A stretch of 64,000 nucleotides of DNA from GCA-001735895 sp964651385 (GCA_964651385.1 CAZYYM010000004.1:18586-82585); one strand, 5' to 3'; counted from the first letter of the stretch, positions 8,987 to 17,838 are shown. The notes: generated by a model from the letters alone, not told the origin. Numbers and translations are program-made.

Positions 8987-9015
8987 AGTATAGGCAGGTT
9001 TTTTACCCACGGCAA
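8987..9015 (-). promoter_or_regulatory. Sigma70 promoter of dksA
   Basis: On the minus strand TTGCCG (9015-9010), a 17-base spacer and TATACT (8992-8987) precede a very GC-rich discriminator. GC-rich discriminators are a known determinant of negative control by ppGpp and DksA, so autoregulation is a reasonable inference. By-eye match. Confidence 0.65.
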
Positions 9016-9027
9016 GCAATCTAGGCT

Positions 9028-9054
9028 CTAATTTTGCCCCCCGGGGGGAATTAG
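9028..9054. repeat. GC-block palindrome in the dksA/pilSR divergent region
   Basis: A perfect 12-base palindrome of six C then six G (9037-9048) is framed by CTAATT (9028-9033) and AATTAG (9049-9054), giving a larger inverted repeat with a three-base bulge TTG. It stands out from AT-rich surroundings. It lies upstream of both the dksA promoter and the pilS-side genes. Function unknown. Confidence 0.7.
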
Positions 9055-9129
9055 CAGTGAATCCACAATTCAGGGTGTAATACGGTACCAAAAACGCCAT
9101 CTGGACAGAATCAGAAATCAGCTATTTGT

Positions 9130-9158
9130 TTGTTCTTTTGATCGAATAGACATAGACT
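9130..9158 (+). promoter_or_regulatory. Possible promoter of the PP0621-pilS-pilR operon
   Basis: TTGTTC (9130-9135), 17 bases, TAGACT (9153-9158), about 40 bases ahead of the first ATG of the operon. Both hexamers are imperfect, so this is only a candidate. Confidence 0.35.
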
Positions 9159-9199
9159 TATGCGTTGTTGCATGAATATAGTCAATTTACCCTAAGCCC

Positions 9200-9433
9200 A
9201 TGTTATTACGCCTGATATTACTCGCCATTGTGGTTACTGCCGTTTTATGGCTAGTAAAGCGCTTGTTGAGCCTCAATGTTGAAAATAACGCTTCCGCTTC
9301 TGAGGAAAAACTCAAATCCGAAAACATGCAACAATGTAAATATTGTGGAACCCATGTACCCGAGTCCCTGGTCATAATTTCGAGTGATCAACCCTATTGC
9401 TGCCAGGATCATGCAGATCGAGATCAATCATAG
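9200..9433 (+). CDS. PP0621-family membrane-anchored zinc-ribbon protein
   Basis: A 77-residue protein with one N-terminal membrane helix (about 2-22), a charged linker, and a C-terminal Cys cluster: CKYCGTHVPES followed by CCQDH. This is the layout of the uncharacterised PP0621 family, which in pseudomonads and relatives sits just ahead of pilS. Cys46, Cys49, a Cys of the CC pair and the His could hold one zinc ion. Its end overlaps the start of pilS, so it is the first gene of the pilSR operon. No function has been assigned. Confidence 0.85.
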   Translation: MLLRLILLAIVVTAVLWLVKRLLSLNVENNASASEEKLKSENMQQCKYCGTHVPESLVIISSDQPYCCQDHADRDQS

Positions 9434-11042
9434 TTTTCGAAACAATACCGGATATAAACCGCGTTCGACTAGTTGGACCTCGATCCGCTTACTAAATGTC
9501 TATCGCCTTGGGTTGGCGGCAATATTTTTCAGCCAAAGCTTTGTCAGACAGTCACCACTACTTACCATTAAAGATCTCGGGTTATATTCCTGGACCAGTC
9601 TGGGATTTCTGGTTTTGTCATTGGTCTGGATGCTCGCAGCGTGGATTGAGCGTCGCGGCTTTCGTCAACAGGTATCGTTGCAAATTTATGGCGATACAAT
9701 CATAATCATTTTACTCATGCACGCCTGTGGCGGGATATCAAGCGGCATCGGCGTACTGCTCATTATATCAATAGCGGTTGCTAGTCTTCTGGCAGAACAG
9801 ACGCTGTCAATTATCTTTGCATCGCTGGCCTCACTCGGCTTGCTCGCCGAACATATCTATTCGACTTTCAACGCGGAATTTTACAGCGGCACATCGACGC
9901 AGGTCGGAATTTTAGGCGCCACTTTATTTGCCACCGCGATTGTTACACATAAGTTAACCTTACGAGTGCGCAGCAGCGAACAGTTGGTACAGCAACGTGA
10001 ACGCGACGTCGCACTGCTATCGGCTTTGAATCAGGAAGTTATCGAAAATCTCCATGCGGGTGTTATTGTGCTGGGTCGAAACTATTTTGTGCGCCACATC
10101 AATGATGCGGCTATGCAAATGTTAGAGTTTAAGGCTGATCGATCTCTTTCGCTTCAAGTTGACGCACCAAAACTACTATCTGCACTGAAGCTCTGGCAAC
10201 AGCAACCCGAACGGGAAACACCTTTTCTACCGTCAGAAACCGGCATTGAAAACACTCAGATCAGTTTTCGCCTACTGCAAAGTAAAGGCCAGGAAAATAT
10301 CCTGATATTTCTCAACGATGTTTCCACCATAAAAAACAGTATGCAACAGGCGAAACTGGCCTCACTTGGACATTTGACAGCCAACATCGCGCACGAAATC
10401 AGAAATCCGCTGGGCGCAATATCCTACGCGGCCCAATTGCTCTCGGAGAATACCGATCTGGCAGAATCGGAGCATCGTTTAACTGAAATCATTCACCAGC
10501 ATTCGCAACGCATAAATCATATCATCGAGGATATTCTGAAAATATCCCGTGGCAATCCGACCGCTATGGAGAGGCTCGATTTAAAAGTCTGGCTAGAAAA
10601 TTTTGTGTCTGAATTTTGTCTGAGTAATCAAGCAGGCTCGGACTGCTTCAGGCTTGAGATTAATACCGACCAAACATCAGTGCTGTTTGATCCAGGCCAC
10701 CTCAATCAGGTCATGACCAATCTCTGCGCCAATGCAATCAGCCACGGCAATGCAACAAATCCCGTTCACATTAAAATTGAGAATGATCAATCCGGTGCAT
10801 TGAGTATCGAAATTGCGGATGAAGGACCTGGTATTGAAGCCGAAAATAGGGACAAGATTTTTGAACCATTTTTTACCACCAGTCACCATGGCTCGGGACT
10901 CGGCCTTTATATTGTCAGTCAGCTTTGTGAATTAAATAATGCAACTATTTCAGTCAGCCAAAACTTGTATAATGGTACCAGTTTTACTATTCAACCCAGC
11001 ATACCCCGACCCGAACCAGTTTTTGACAAAGTATCCTTATGA
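9411..11042 (+). CDS. pilS: Type IV pilus sensor histidine kinase PilS
   Basis: A 543-residue inner-membrane sensor kinase from the ATG at 9411, preceded by AGGA at short spacing; an alternative GTG lies at 9384. It has about six N-terminal membrane helices (25-190), a PAS-like region (205-310), the dimerisation/H-box with ANIAHEIRNPL (His about 328), and an ATPase domain with N box, DEGPGIE and the glycine box GSGLGLYI. Paired with PilR next door (four-base ATGA overlap) it controls pilin transcription. The position between PP0621 and pilR, beside pilA, supports PilS over a general NtrB-like kinase. Confidence 0.92.
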   Translation: MQIEINHSFRNNTGYKPRSTSWTSIRLLNVYRLGLAAIFFSQSFVRQSPLLTIKDLGLYSWTSLGFLVLSLVWMLAAWIERRGFRQQVSLQIYGDTIIIILLMHACGGISSGIGVLLIISIAVASLLAEQTLSIIFASLASLGLLAEHIYSTFNAEFYSGTSTQVGILGATLFATAIVTHKLTLRVRSSEQLVQQRERDVALLSALNQEVIENLHAGVIVLGRNYFVRHINDAAMQMLEFKADRSLSLQVDAPKLLSALKLWQQQPERETPFLPSETGIENTQISFRLLQSKGQENILIFLNDVSTIKNSMQQAKLASLGHLTANIAHEIRNPLGAISYAAQLLSENTDLAESEHRLTEIIHQHSQRINHIIEDILKISRGNPTAMERLDLKVWLENFVSEFCLSNQAGSDCFRLEINTDQTSVLFDPGHLNQVMTNLCANAISHGNATNPVHIKIENDQSGALSIEIADEGPGIEAENRDKIFEPFFTTSHHGSGLGLYIVSQLCELNNATISVSQNLYNGTSFTIQPSIPRPEPVFDKVSL

Positions 11043-12370
11043 CAAAAAAGCGTGTTCTTATTGTTGACGATGAACCAGATATTCGCGAACTTCTCGAAAT
11101 AACCCTTTTGCGCATGGGCCTCGCAACACGATGTGCCGAAGATTACAGCAGCGCCACCCGCAATTTAAATAATGAAACATTTGATCTATGCCTGACTGAC
11201 ATGAAACTCCCTGATGGGGATGGAATTTCGTTGGTTGAGCATATACAGCATCACTATCCAAATACACCGACCGCAGTCATCACGGCCCATGGTAGTATTG
11301 ATCTGGCCATAAAGGCAATGAAATGCGGCGCTTTTGACTTTGTGTCAAAACCCGTTTCACTAGAGACTTTGAGAAACCTGGTTGACAAGGCGCTGACGCT
11401 ACCCAGTTCGGCGCAACAAATATCCACAGCAGCCGATTCCCAATATCAAATCATTGGCGAATCGCAGCCCATACTGGATTTACGACGTTCTATTGCCAAG
11501 TTTTCCCGAAGCCAGGCGCCGGTGTTTATCAGAGGTGAATCCGGCACCGGTAAAGAACTGGTCGCCAGACAAATCCATTTACAAGGATCGAGAGTCGAAA
11601 GCCCTTTTATTGCCGTCAATTGCGGGGCAATTCCATCGGAGCTAATGGAGAGTGAATTTTTCGGTCACCTCAAAGGTAGCTTCACAGGTGCGACCAATGA
11701 TAGTGAAGGATTAATAAAGACGGCAAAAGGCGGTACGTTGTTCTTAGACGAGATCGCTGATTTACCGCTTTCAATGCAGGTGAAGCTTTTAAGAGTTATT
11801 CAAGAGAAAACAATTCGCCCAATTGGTAGTCTGAAAGAAGAAGCCATTGATATTCGCATTATCAGCGCGTCGCATAATGACCTGGATTTGATGGTAGCAG
11901 AAGGAACGTTTCGTCAGGATTTATACTATCGGATTAACGTGATTAACGTGATTGTCCCGCCTTTAACCGAACGACCCGGTGATATTCCCTTACTTTCGCA
12001 GCATATCATTGCCAAATTCAGCGACCAATATGGTTCAAATCTAATTATCAATATGGAAGCGACTAAATCGCTGCAAGCCTATTCATTCCCAGGCAATGTT
12101 CGCGAACTTGAAAATATTCTCGAGAGAGCAGCGGCTTTATGTGAGTCGGGCCTTATTACTCAGGAAGATCTCCAACTCCCTGAAAGCCAGGCCCAATTAC
12201 CCAAAAAAGCCGACTCCACGTTGAACGAAATTACCCGAGAGGTTGAGAGACAACAAATATCACAAGCTCTGCAACAACATAGGTGGAACCAGTCTGCCAC
12301 GGCCAGGGCACTCGGTATCACACTACGTCAGTTGCGTTATAAAATTGAAAAACTAAACTTGAAACGATGA
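11039..12370 (+). CDS. pilR: Sigma54-dependent response regulator PilR
   Basis: A 443-residue NtrC-family activator. The receiver domain (1-120) has the phospho-acceptor Asp54 (CLTDMKLPDGDG) and Lys104. The AAA+ domain (about 140-370) shows the Walker A GESGTGKE and the sigma54-contacting GSFTGA loop. A Fis-type helix-turn-helix (about 400-440) ends the protein. It overlaps pilS by four bases. The -24/-12 elements in front of both neighbouring pilin genes are the expected targets. Confidence 0.95.
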   Translation: MTKKRVLIVDDEPDIRELLEITLLRMGLATRCAEDYSSATRNLNNETFDLCLTDMKLPDGDGISLVEHIQHHYPNTPTAVITAHGSIDLAIKAMKCGAFDFVSKPVSLETLRNLVDKALTLPSSAQQISTAADSQYQIIGESQPILDLRRSIAKFSRSQAPVFIRGESGTGKELVARQIHLQGSRVESPFIAVNCGAIPSELMESEFFGHLKGSFTGATNDSEGLIKTAKGGTLFLDEIADLPLSMQVKLLRVIQEKTIRPIGSLKEEAIDIRIISASHNDLDLMVAEGTFRQDLYYRINVINVIVPPLTERPGDIPLLSQHIIAKFSDQYGSNLIINMEATKSLQAYSFPGNVRELENILERAAALCESGLITQEDLQLPESQAQLPKKADSTLNEITREVERQQISQALQQHRWNQSATARALGITLRQLRYKIEKLNLKR

Positions 12371-12381
12371 CCTGTTTATAG

Positions 12382-12852
12382 CTATCGACAGGCTGCCGGT
12401 AAATATTTATCCAGAATTGTTGTAGCCGCGGTATTACACCGCCAGATCATGCTACCTGACATATTAGCATCCGAAATAGCGGCACCTCCGATCTCGGGAA
12501 CAAACGTCAGGACATTGTTTCCGGCTAACTGTACTAGACCACCCAAAGTGACAGTGATCGTCCCATTTGTCGCATCAACGGCTAAACCTGTAATTTTATT
12601 GGTTAATAAATCGGCCTGGACACCAACACTCGCTATTCTTGCAGAAAAAATAGCAACACTTGCGATACCGCCATCCGAAAAACGGTCTTTAACACCAACT
12701 TTCAAGGCCGATGCAGCAGTAATGCCCTCAGAAACCTTAGCCCTAATCGTGTAATCCTGATAGGCAGGAAGGGCGATCGCAGCCAGGATGCCAATAATCG
12801 CAACCACGATCATTAATTCTATTAAGGTAAAACCCTGTTGCTTTTTATTCAT
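12382..12852 (-). CDS. pilA: Type IV major-pilin-like protein, copy 1 (proximal to pilR)
   Basis: A 156-residue type IVa prepilin. The leader MNKKQQG is cut by PilD before Phe, followed by the conserved FTLIELMIVVAIIGILAA helix with Glu5. A disulfide-forming Cys pair lies at the C-terminus (WRC...AACR). It is related throughout to the pilin gene at 13054-13515 but the central region has diverged. A ribosome binding site (AGAGGT) and a sigma54-type promoter precede it. It runs convergently towards pilR with 11 bases between stops and no clear terminator. Confidence 0.93.
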   Translation of the reverse strand: MNKKQQGFTLIELMIVVAIIGILAAIALPAYQDYTIRAKVSEGITAASALKVGVKDRFSDGGIASVAIFSARIASVGVQADLLTNKITGLAVDATNGTITVTLGGLVQLAGNNVLTFVPEIGGAAISDANMSGSMIWRCNTAATTILDKYLPAACR

Positions 12853-12902
12853 GTATAATTACCTCTAAGCTATAATCTTAAAATTTAACTCTCATAACTG
12901 AA

Positions 12903-12918
12903 GGCACTTTTTATGCCA
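12903..12918 (-). promoter_or_regulatory. Sigma54 (-24/-12) promoter of pilin copy 1
   Basis: On the minus strand TGGCATAAAAAGTGCC: GG and GC dinucleotides are exactly 12 apart as sigma54 requires, and TGGCA matches the -24 consensus fully. The start would be near 12893, leaving a leader of about 40 bases. Confidence 0.75.
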
Positions 12919-13005
12919 ACATTTGATGCCGCTAGTCGCATACAAGTTAATAATAATCAGATACTTACGATTTTTCGACAAATCAGGCCAGGTAAATTGC
13001 GCGCC

Positions 13006-13035
13006 AAAAAAAAGGGCCCCATAAAGGAGCCCTTT
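13006..13035 (-). terminator. Terminator of pilin copy 2
   Basis: On the minus strand AAAGGGC and GCCCTTT (13035-13029 and 13017-13011) form a seven-base stem with an 11-base loop, followed by a run of T. It lies 19 bases past the copy-2 stop codon and separates the two pilin genes, so copy 1 depends on its own promoter. Confidence 0.9.
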
Positions 13036-13053
13036 CTAATCTATTTTACCTTA

Positions 13054-13515
13054 CTAGCGACACGCTGCAGGTAGGTAGTTAGTTGTTATCGTAGTGCCAG
13101 CGGCTGCATTACAGGCCCACTGAATACTTCCGGCGGATGTATTTGTCAAGGCTGCACCTGCAACTGATGGGTTAAAAACAAGCACATTATTGGTACCCAA
13201 TTGTGGAATACCACCCATTGTTAAAGTAATCGCGCCTGTTGTCGCTGAAACCGCTGCCCCAGTAATTTTGGTTGTTGTAATTTCAGCAGGAACAATTGCG
13301 CCTGCATAGGCAGCAACGCCTGTCAGGCCATTATCGACAAACGCTTCCGAAACACCGACTTTCAGTGCGCTGGCAGAAATAATACCCTCGGAAACTTTCG
13401 CACGAATGGTGTAATCCTGATAGGCCGGTAAGGCAATGGCAGCAAGAATACCGATGATTGCTACGACGATCATCAGTTCGATTAATGTAAAACCACTTTG
13501 TTGTTTTTTCATCAT
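13054..13515 (-). CDS. pilA: Type IV major pilin, copy 2
   Basis: A 153-residue type IVa prepilin from the ATG at 13515, which has GAGG six bases upstream; the ATG next to it at 13512 is also possible. The leader MMKKQQSG precedes FTLIELMIVVAIIGILAA and a YQDYTIRAKVSEG helix identical to copy 1. The Cys pair sits near the C-terminus (WAC...AACR). Strong sigma54 promoter, upstream repeat cluster and its own terminator make it the better candidate for the major pilin. It is exported and assembled by PilB, PilC and PilD encoded next door. Confidence 0.94.
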   Translation of the reverse strand: MMKKQQSGFTLIELMIVVAIIGILAAIALPAYQDYTIRAKVSEGIISASALKVGVSEAFVDNGLTGVAAYAGAIVPAEITTTKITGAAVSATTGAITLTMGGIPQLGTNNVLVFNPSVAGAALTNTSAGSIQWACNAAAGTTITTNYLPAACR

Positions 13516-13588
13516 GTTATTCCTCAAGTAAATTTTTAAAGCCTGAGCTTGTCAAGAAACGGAAAGGCCGATTCATAGCTATTGACGA

Positions 13589-13604
13589 AGCAGAGTCCAT
13601 GCCA
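13589..13604 (-). promoter_or_regulatory. Sigma54 (-24/-12) promoter of pilin copy 2
   Basis: On the minus strand TGGCATGGACTCTGCT: correct 12-base GG-to-GC phasing and near-consensus TGGCA and TGCT boxes. Predicted start about 13579, about 64 bases before the ATG. This fits the known PilR/sigma54 control of pilA. Confidence 0.85.
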
Positions 13605-13703
13605 GAAAAGTCGGCTTGTAAAATTAATTTCTATAATTCAATTAGTTATATTACTGCAGCGTTGGCTTTAAACAATTTATCATCGTCTCGTGGCCGACCT
13701 TGC

Positions 13704-13750
13704 TTGACATAATTGTCATATTTTGACAATCAATTACAGCGATTTTGTCA
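13704..13750. promoter_or_regulatory. Candidate PilR enhancer: cluster of TTGACA/TTGTCA half-sites
   Basis: Four half-sites of alternating orientation lie at 13704-13709, 13713-13718, 13723-13728 and 13745-13750, spaced by about one or two helical turns. They are 125-170 bases upstream of the predicted start of pilin copy 2, the usual distance for an NtrC-family activator. PilR sites of other species contain TGTC tracts, which supports the inference. The rest of 13516-14001 shows no gene; a pilB promoter was not identified. Confidence 0.55.
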
Positions 13751-14001
13751 ATTCCTGCTTTGGAAAAGCGACTGGTATATGTGCAAAATCTGAAGTTCGG
13801 CTTACCGCTAACGCCTATAACAATCGATTCGGCTTGTATTGGGCGAATCCATCATTGCCTGAAGAAGTCAAAAAATAGCGTACTGTCTCTAATAATGTCC
13901 TGTAACAATCATCATTATTAACGCCAACAAAAATTCAACATATCCACAAAACTATAATATACTCATTGAGAGAAATATAAATCTTTAATCAGATCAACCA
14001 C

Positions 14002-15708
14002 ATGGCTGCGACTAATATGAATTTAACCGGGATCGCCAGGACGCTGGTTCTCGAGAATCACCTGGACGAGGCAACGGCAATCGAAGCCGTTCAAACAGCT
14101 AACAAGGAAGCTGTTCAACTTACGTCCTACCTGGTTACCAATAAAATTGTATCTTCAGCCATCATCGCCATGATCGCATCACGAGAATTTGGCTTACCTG
14201 TATTCGACTTGTCGGCTATGGATACCGAATTGGCGGCATTAACGCTGGTCGAAGAAAAGCTAATCTCCCGCCATAACGCGGTACCTTTGTATAAACGTGG
14301 TAATAAGCTTTTTGTAGCGATATCCAGCCCGACCAACACGCAAGCTTTAGATGAATTTAAATTTAATACGGGTTTGTCGACCGAGGCCATTTTAGTTCAG
14401 GAAGACCATCTCAGTACCTTCATAGACAAAGCCGTGAGTGCTATGGATTCTGGCATGAGTGACATGCTCGATGATGATCTGGAAAATCTGGACATAGGCG
14501 GTGATGAGGAAGAACAGAATGTTGCTACACGGGCCGAAGCCGACGACGCACCTGTTGTCAAATACGTCAACAAAATTTTGCTGGATGCAATCAATAAGGG
14601 CGCATCTGATATTCACTTCGAGCCGTACGAAAAGCGCTATCGTGTTCGCTACCGCATCGACGGCATCCTTTCTGAAGTCGCCTCGCCGCCGATCAGTATT
14701 GCAGCCAAGCTCACAGCACGCGTAAAGGTAATGTCGCGTATGGACATATCTGAAAGGCGCATACCCCAGGACGGTCGTATCAAACTAAAGCTTTCCAAAA
14801 AAAGGGCTATCGATTTTCGTGTTAACACCTGCCCTACCTTATTTGGTGAGAAAGTTGTGCTGCGTATTCTGGATCCTTCCAGTGCACAATTAGGAATTGA
14901 CGCACTGGGCTACGAACCAGAACAAAAGGACCTTTATATGAAGGCACTGGCCAACCCCTATGGAATGATTCTAGTGACAGGTCCAACGGGTAGCGGTAAA
15001 ACAGTGTCCTTGTATACCGGACTGAATATCTTGAATGTACCGGAAACCAACATTTCTACCGCCGAAGACCCGGCTGAAATAAACCTCGAGGGTATTAATC
15101 AGGTTAATGTAAATGACAAAGTCGGTCTGACATTCGCCGAAGCGCTTAAGTCATTTCTTCGTCAGGATCCCGACATAATTATGGTAGGCGAGATTCGTGA
15201 TCTGGAAACTGCGAGTATCGCAATAAAAGCCGCCCAAACCGGTCATCTGGTGCTTTCGACCCTTCATACCAACGACGCCCCGCAAACTTTGACACGTTTG
15301 ATAAATATGGGCGTCCCAGCGTTTAATATCGCCACCTCGGTTACCCTCATCATTGCACAGAGGTTAGGACGACGGCTATGTTCGGCCTGCAAAACCGTTG
15401 ATGATTTGCCAAAAGAAGTATTGCTAAATGAAGGGTTTACCGAACAGGATTTGGCAGAAGATTTTAAGCTATATAAGGCAGTTGGATGCGATCAATGTTC
15501 CGGAGGCTATAAAGGCCGTGTCGGAATATATCAGGTTATGTCTATTTCAGAGGAAATGGGACGATTAATTATGGGTGGTGCGAATTCTATCGATCTGGCC
15601 GATCAGGCCAGAAAAGAAGGTATTGATGACCTCCGACGTTCGGCATTGAAGAAGACTGCGCAAGGTTTAATCAGTCTAGAAGAAGCAAACCGGGTAACAA
15701 AGGATTAG
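14002..15708 (+). CDS. pilB: Type IV-A pilus assembly ATPase PilB
   Basis: A 568-residue hexameric ATPase powering pilus extension at the inner membrane. The N-terminal MshEN/GSPII_E_N region (about 1-150) is followed by an acidic linker (153-178) and the secretion ATPase core. The core has Walker A GPTGSGKT near 330, the Asp box AEDPAE, Walker B IIMVGEIRD and the His box. The zinc-binding Cys set is visible as CSAC and CDQC near 460-500. The acidic stretch DDDLENLDIGGDEEEQN is typical of this enzyme. pilC starts nine bases after the stop. Confidence 0.96.
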   Translation: MAATNMNLTGIARTLVLENHLDEATAIEAVQTANKEAVQLTSYLVTNKIVSSAIIAMIASREFGLPVFDLSAMDTELAALTLVEEKLISRHNAVPLYKRGNKLFVAISSPTNTQALDEFKFNTGLSTEAILVQEDHLSTFIDKAVSAMDSGMSDMLDDDLENLDIGGDEEEQNVATRAEADDAPVVKYVNKILLDAINKGASDIHFEPYEKRYRVRYRIDGILSEVASPPISIAAKLTARVKVMSRMDISERRIPQDGRIKLKLSKKRAIDFRVNTCPTLFGEKVVLRILDPSSAQLGIDALGYEPEQKDLYMKALANPYGMILVTGPTGSGKTVSLYTGLNILNVPETNISTAEDPAEINLEGINQVNVNDKVGLTFAEALKSFLRQDPDIIMVGEIRDLETASIAIKAAQTGHLVLSTLHTNDAPQTLTRLINMGVPAFNIATSVTLIIAQRLGRRLCSACKTVDDLPKEVLLNEGFTEQDLAEDFKLYKAVGCDQCSGGYKGRVGIYQVMSISEEMGRLIMGGANSIDLADQARKEGIDDLRRSALKKTAQGLISLEEANRVTKD

Positions 15709-15717
15709 GTAGAGACA

Positions 15718-16938
15718 ATGGCAAAAAAAGCAACGGCTGAAAAAATTGAATTTAACTACGAAGGCACGAATCGAGGTGGCTCTAAAGTCAAGGGTGAGAT
15801 ATATGCGCTTAGCGACGCCATGGCGAAGAATGAACTTCGCAAGCAGGGTATCAACCCCCTTAAGGTTAAAAAGAAACCGAAGCCCCTATTTGGTGGCGCA
15901 GCCAAAATTACACCAAGTGATATCGCTATTTTTGCACGCCAGATGGCGACCATGATGCAGGCCGGTGTGCCGCTGGTTCAATCTTTCGAAATTATAGGCC
16001 AGGGCAACGACAACCAGTCCATGCAAAAACTGATTTTTGGAATAAAGGCCGAAGTTGAAGGGGGCGTGCCTTTGGCTGAAGCCCTCTCAAAACAACCGCT
16101 ATATTTCGATCCACTATTTGTCAACCTCGTTAATGCCGGGGAACAGTCCGGCGCGCTCGAATCAATGCTCGATAAACTGGCAACTTATAAGGAAAAAACG
16201 GAAGCGCTAAAGGCCAAGGTTAAAAAGGCGCTGTTTTACCCAATTGCTGTGCTTGTTGTCGCATTTATAGTCACGACCATTTTGTTAATATTTGTCGTAC
16301 CCCAGTTTGAGGAACTGTTCCAGTCATTTGGCGCCGATTTACCAGCGCTTACCAGATTTGTCATTGATTTATCAGAGCTCATGCAGGAATGGTGGTATGT
16401 TATAGTTTTGGGTATTGGGGGTCTGGTATATGGTATATTACGGATCAAGAAAACCTCACCAAAAATGCAAGAAAGTATTGACCGGATGGCCTTAAAGGCA
16501 CCCGTGGTCGGCGATATCGCAACAAAATCCGCTATCGCGAGATTCTCCAGGACTTTGGAAACCATGTCAGCCGCCGGTGTACCGCTGGTGGAGGCGATGA
16601 ATTCAGTGGCTGGCGCGACAGGAAATATTATTTATTATAAAGCCAGCATAAAAATACGAGATGAAGTTTCACAGGGTACTCAGTTACAGACCTCAATGCG
16701 CAATACCGGATTATTTCCAAATATGGCAATTCAAATGGTTTCCATCGGTGAAGAAGCGGGTTCGCTGGACGATATGCTAGCTAAAGTCGCCGATTTCTAC
16801 GAAGCCGAAGTCGACAATGCCGTCGATGCGCTGACGTCATTGCTGGAACCAATAATAATGGCTGTATTAGGCGTACTCGTGGGCGGGTTGATTGTCGCAA
16901 TGTATTTGCCGATTTTCAAACTTGGCGCAGTTGTATAA
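15718..16938 (+). CDS. pilC: Type IV pilus inner-membrane platform protein PilC
   Basis: A 406-residue polytopic protein of the GspF/PilC family that forms the membrane platform on which PilB acts. Two homologous T2SSF domains are visible: about 68-192 (ITPSDIAIFARQMATMMQAGVPL) and 272-394 (FSRTLETMSAAGVPL). Membrane helices lie near 172-195, 222-240 and 378-400. It sits in the pilBCD operon, with AGAGACA ahead of the ATG. Confidence 0.95.
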   Translation: MAKKATAEKIEFNYEGTNRGGSKVKGEIYALSDAMAKNELRKQGINPLKVKKKPKPLFGGAAKITPSDIAIFARQMATMMQAGVPLVQSFEIIGQGNDNQSMQKLIFGIKAEVEGGVPLAEALSKQPLYFDPLFVNLVNAGEQSGALESMLDKLATYKEKTEALKAKVKKALFYPIAVLVVAFIVTTILLIFVVPQFEELFQSFGADLPALTRFVIDLSELMQEWWYVIVLGIGGLVYGILRIKKTSPKMQESIDRMALKAPVVGDIATKSAIARFSRTLETMSAAGVPLVEAMNSVAGATGNIIYYKASIKIRDEVSQGTQLQTSMRNTGLFPNMAIQMVSIGEEAGSLDDMLAKVADFYEAEVDNAVDALTSLLEPIIMAVLGVLVGGLIVAMYLPIFKLGAVV

Positions 16939-16948
16939 GGATAGTTAT

Positions 16949-17818
16949 TTGATCGCCGATATTGTTACCTATTTTGAGTTTGCACCCGCTGTTTTCCTGG
17001 GTTTTATTTTTGCCCTTGGCTTAATCGTTGGCAGTTTCCTGAATGTTGTTATTTATCGGCTTCCGGTAATGATGCAAAGGGAATGGAAGCATGATTGCCT
17101 TGAATTCCTTGAACAGCCTGCGCAGCCAGAATCCGAGAAATTCAACCTTGCTGTACCTCGCTCGCGATGTGGTCAATGCGGCCACCCGATTACAGCGTTA
17201 GAGAACATTCCTCTAGTCAGCTATCTTTATCTGAAAGGGAAATGTAGCAATTGTAAAACATCGATTTCAATTCAATACCCTCTGATCGAATTATTTACCG
17301 GTTTCATTTCTTTGGTGATTGCCTGGCACTTCGGTGTCAGCTTTCAGACGATTGCCGCATTAATATTGAGCTGGTGTCTAATTGCTGCAAGCGCTATCGA
17401 TATTGGGCATAAGTTATTACCGGACAATATCACCCTGCCATTACTCTGGCTCGGAATCCTGCTCGCGTTTTTTAATATTTTCGTCGATCTGGAATCCAGT
17501 GTCATTGGTGTAATGGCCGGTTATATGAGCCTATGGAGTGTTTTTATCGTTTTTAAGTTAATTACCGGTAAAGAAGGCATGGGATATGGGGATTTTAAAT
17601 TACTTGCCGTACTCGGCGCCTGGACTGGATGGAAAATGATATTTGTTATTATCTTAACTTCATCGCTAGTCGGCGCCGTCATTGGCATTAGTATGATATT
17701 GTTAAAGGTTAATCAGCGGGAAACACAAATTCCATTTGGCCCCTATCTGGCGGCAGCCGGGTGGGTAGCCCTGCTCTGGGGACCACAGATGTCGGAATTC
17801 TATTTTTCCCTTTTTTAA
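16949..17818 (+). CDS. pilD: Prepilin peptidase / N-methyltransferase PilD
   Basis: A 289-residue membrane aspartyl protease that removes the prepilin leader and methylates the new N-terminal Phe. I place the start at the TTG at 16949, which has AAGGA seven bases upstream and follows the pilC stop; an ATG at 16892 would overlap pilC by 47 bases and lengthen the protein unusually. Features are the zinc-binding pairs CGQC and CSNC, catalytic Asp in AIDIGHKLLPD, and the second one in GMGYGDFKLL (GxGD type). Eight or so membrane segments are expected. It should process both pilins here. Confidence 0.93.
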   Translation: MIADIVTYFEFAPAVFLGFIFALGLIVGSFLNVVIYRLPVMMQREWKHDCLEFLEQPAQPESEKFNLAVPRSRCGQCGHPITALENIPLVSYLYLKGKCSNCKTSISIQYPLIELFTGFISLVIAWHFGVSFQTIAALILSWCLIAASAIDIGHKLLPDNITLPLLWLGILLAFFNIFVDLESSVIGVMAGYMSLWSVFIVFKLITGKEGMGYGDFKLLAVLGAWTGWKMIFVIILTSSLVGAVIGISMILLKVNQRETQIPFGPYLAAAGWVALLWGPQMSEFYFSLF

Positions 17819-17838
17819 TTGGCCCATTTAATGTCAAT

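Noticed and set aside
12381..12400. CCTGT/ACAGG hairpin at the end of pilin copy 1 as a terminator
   Set aside because: Five-base stem, long loop and no T run; it also lies across the stop codon.
12382..13515. Two near-identical pilin starts as an assembly duplication
   Set aside because: The central and C-terminal parts differ at many residues, and promoters and spacers differ, so both copies are real.
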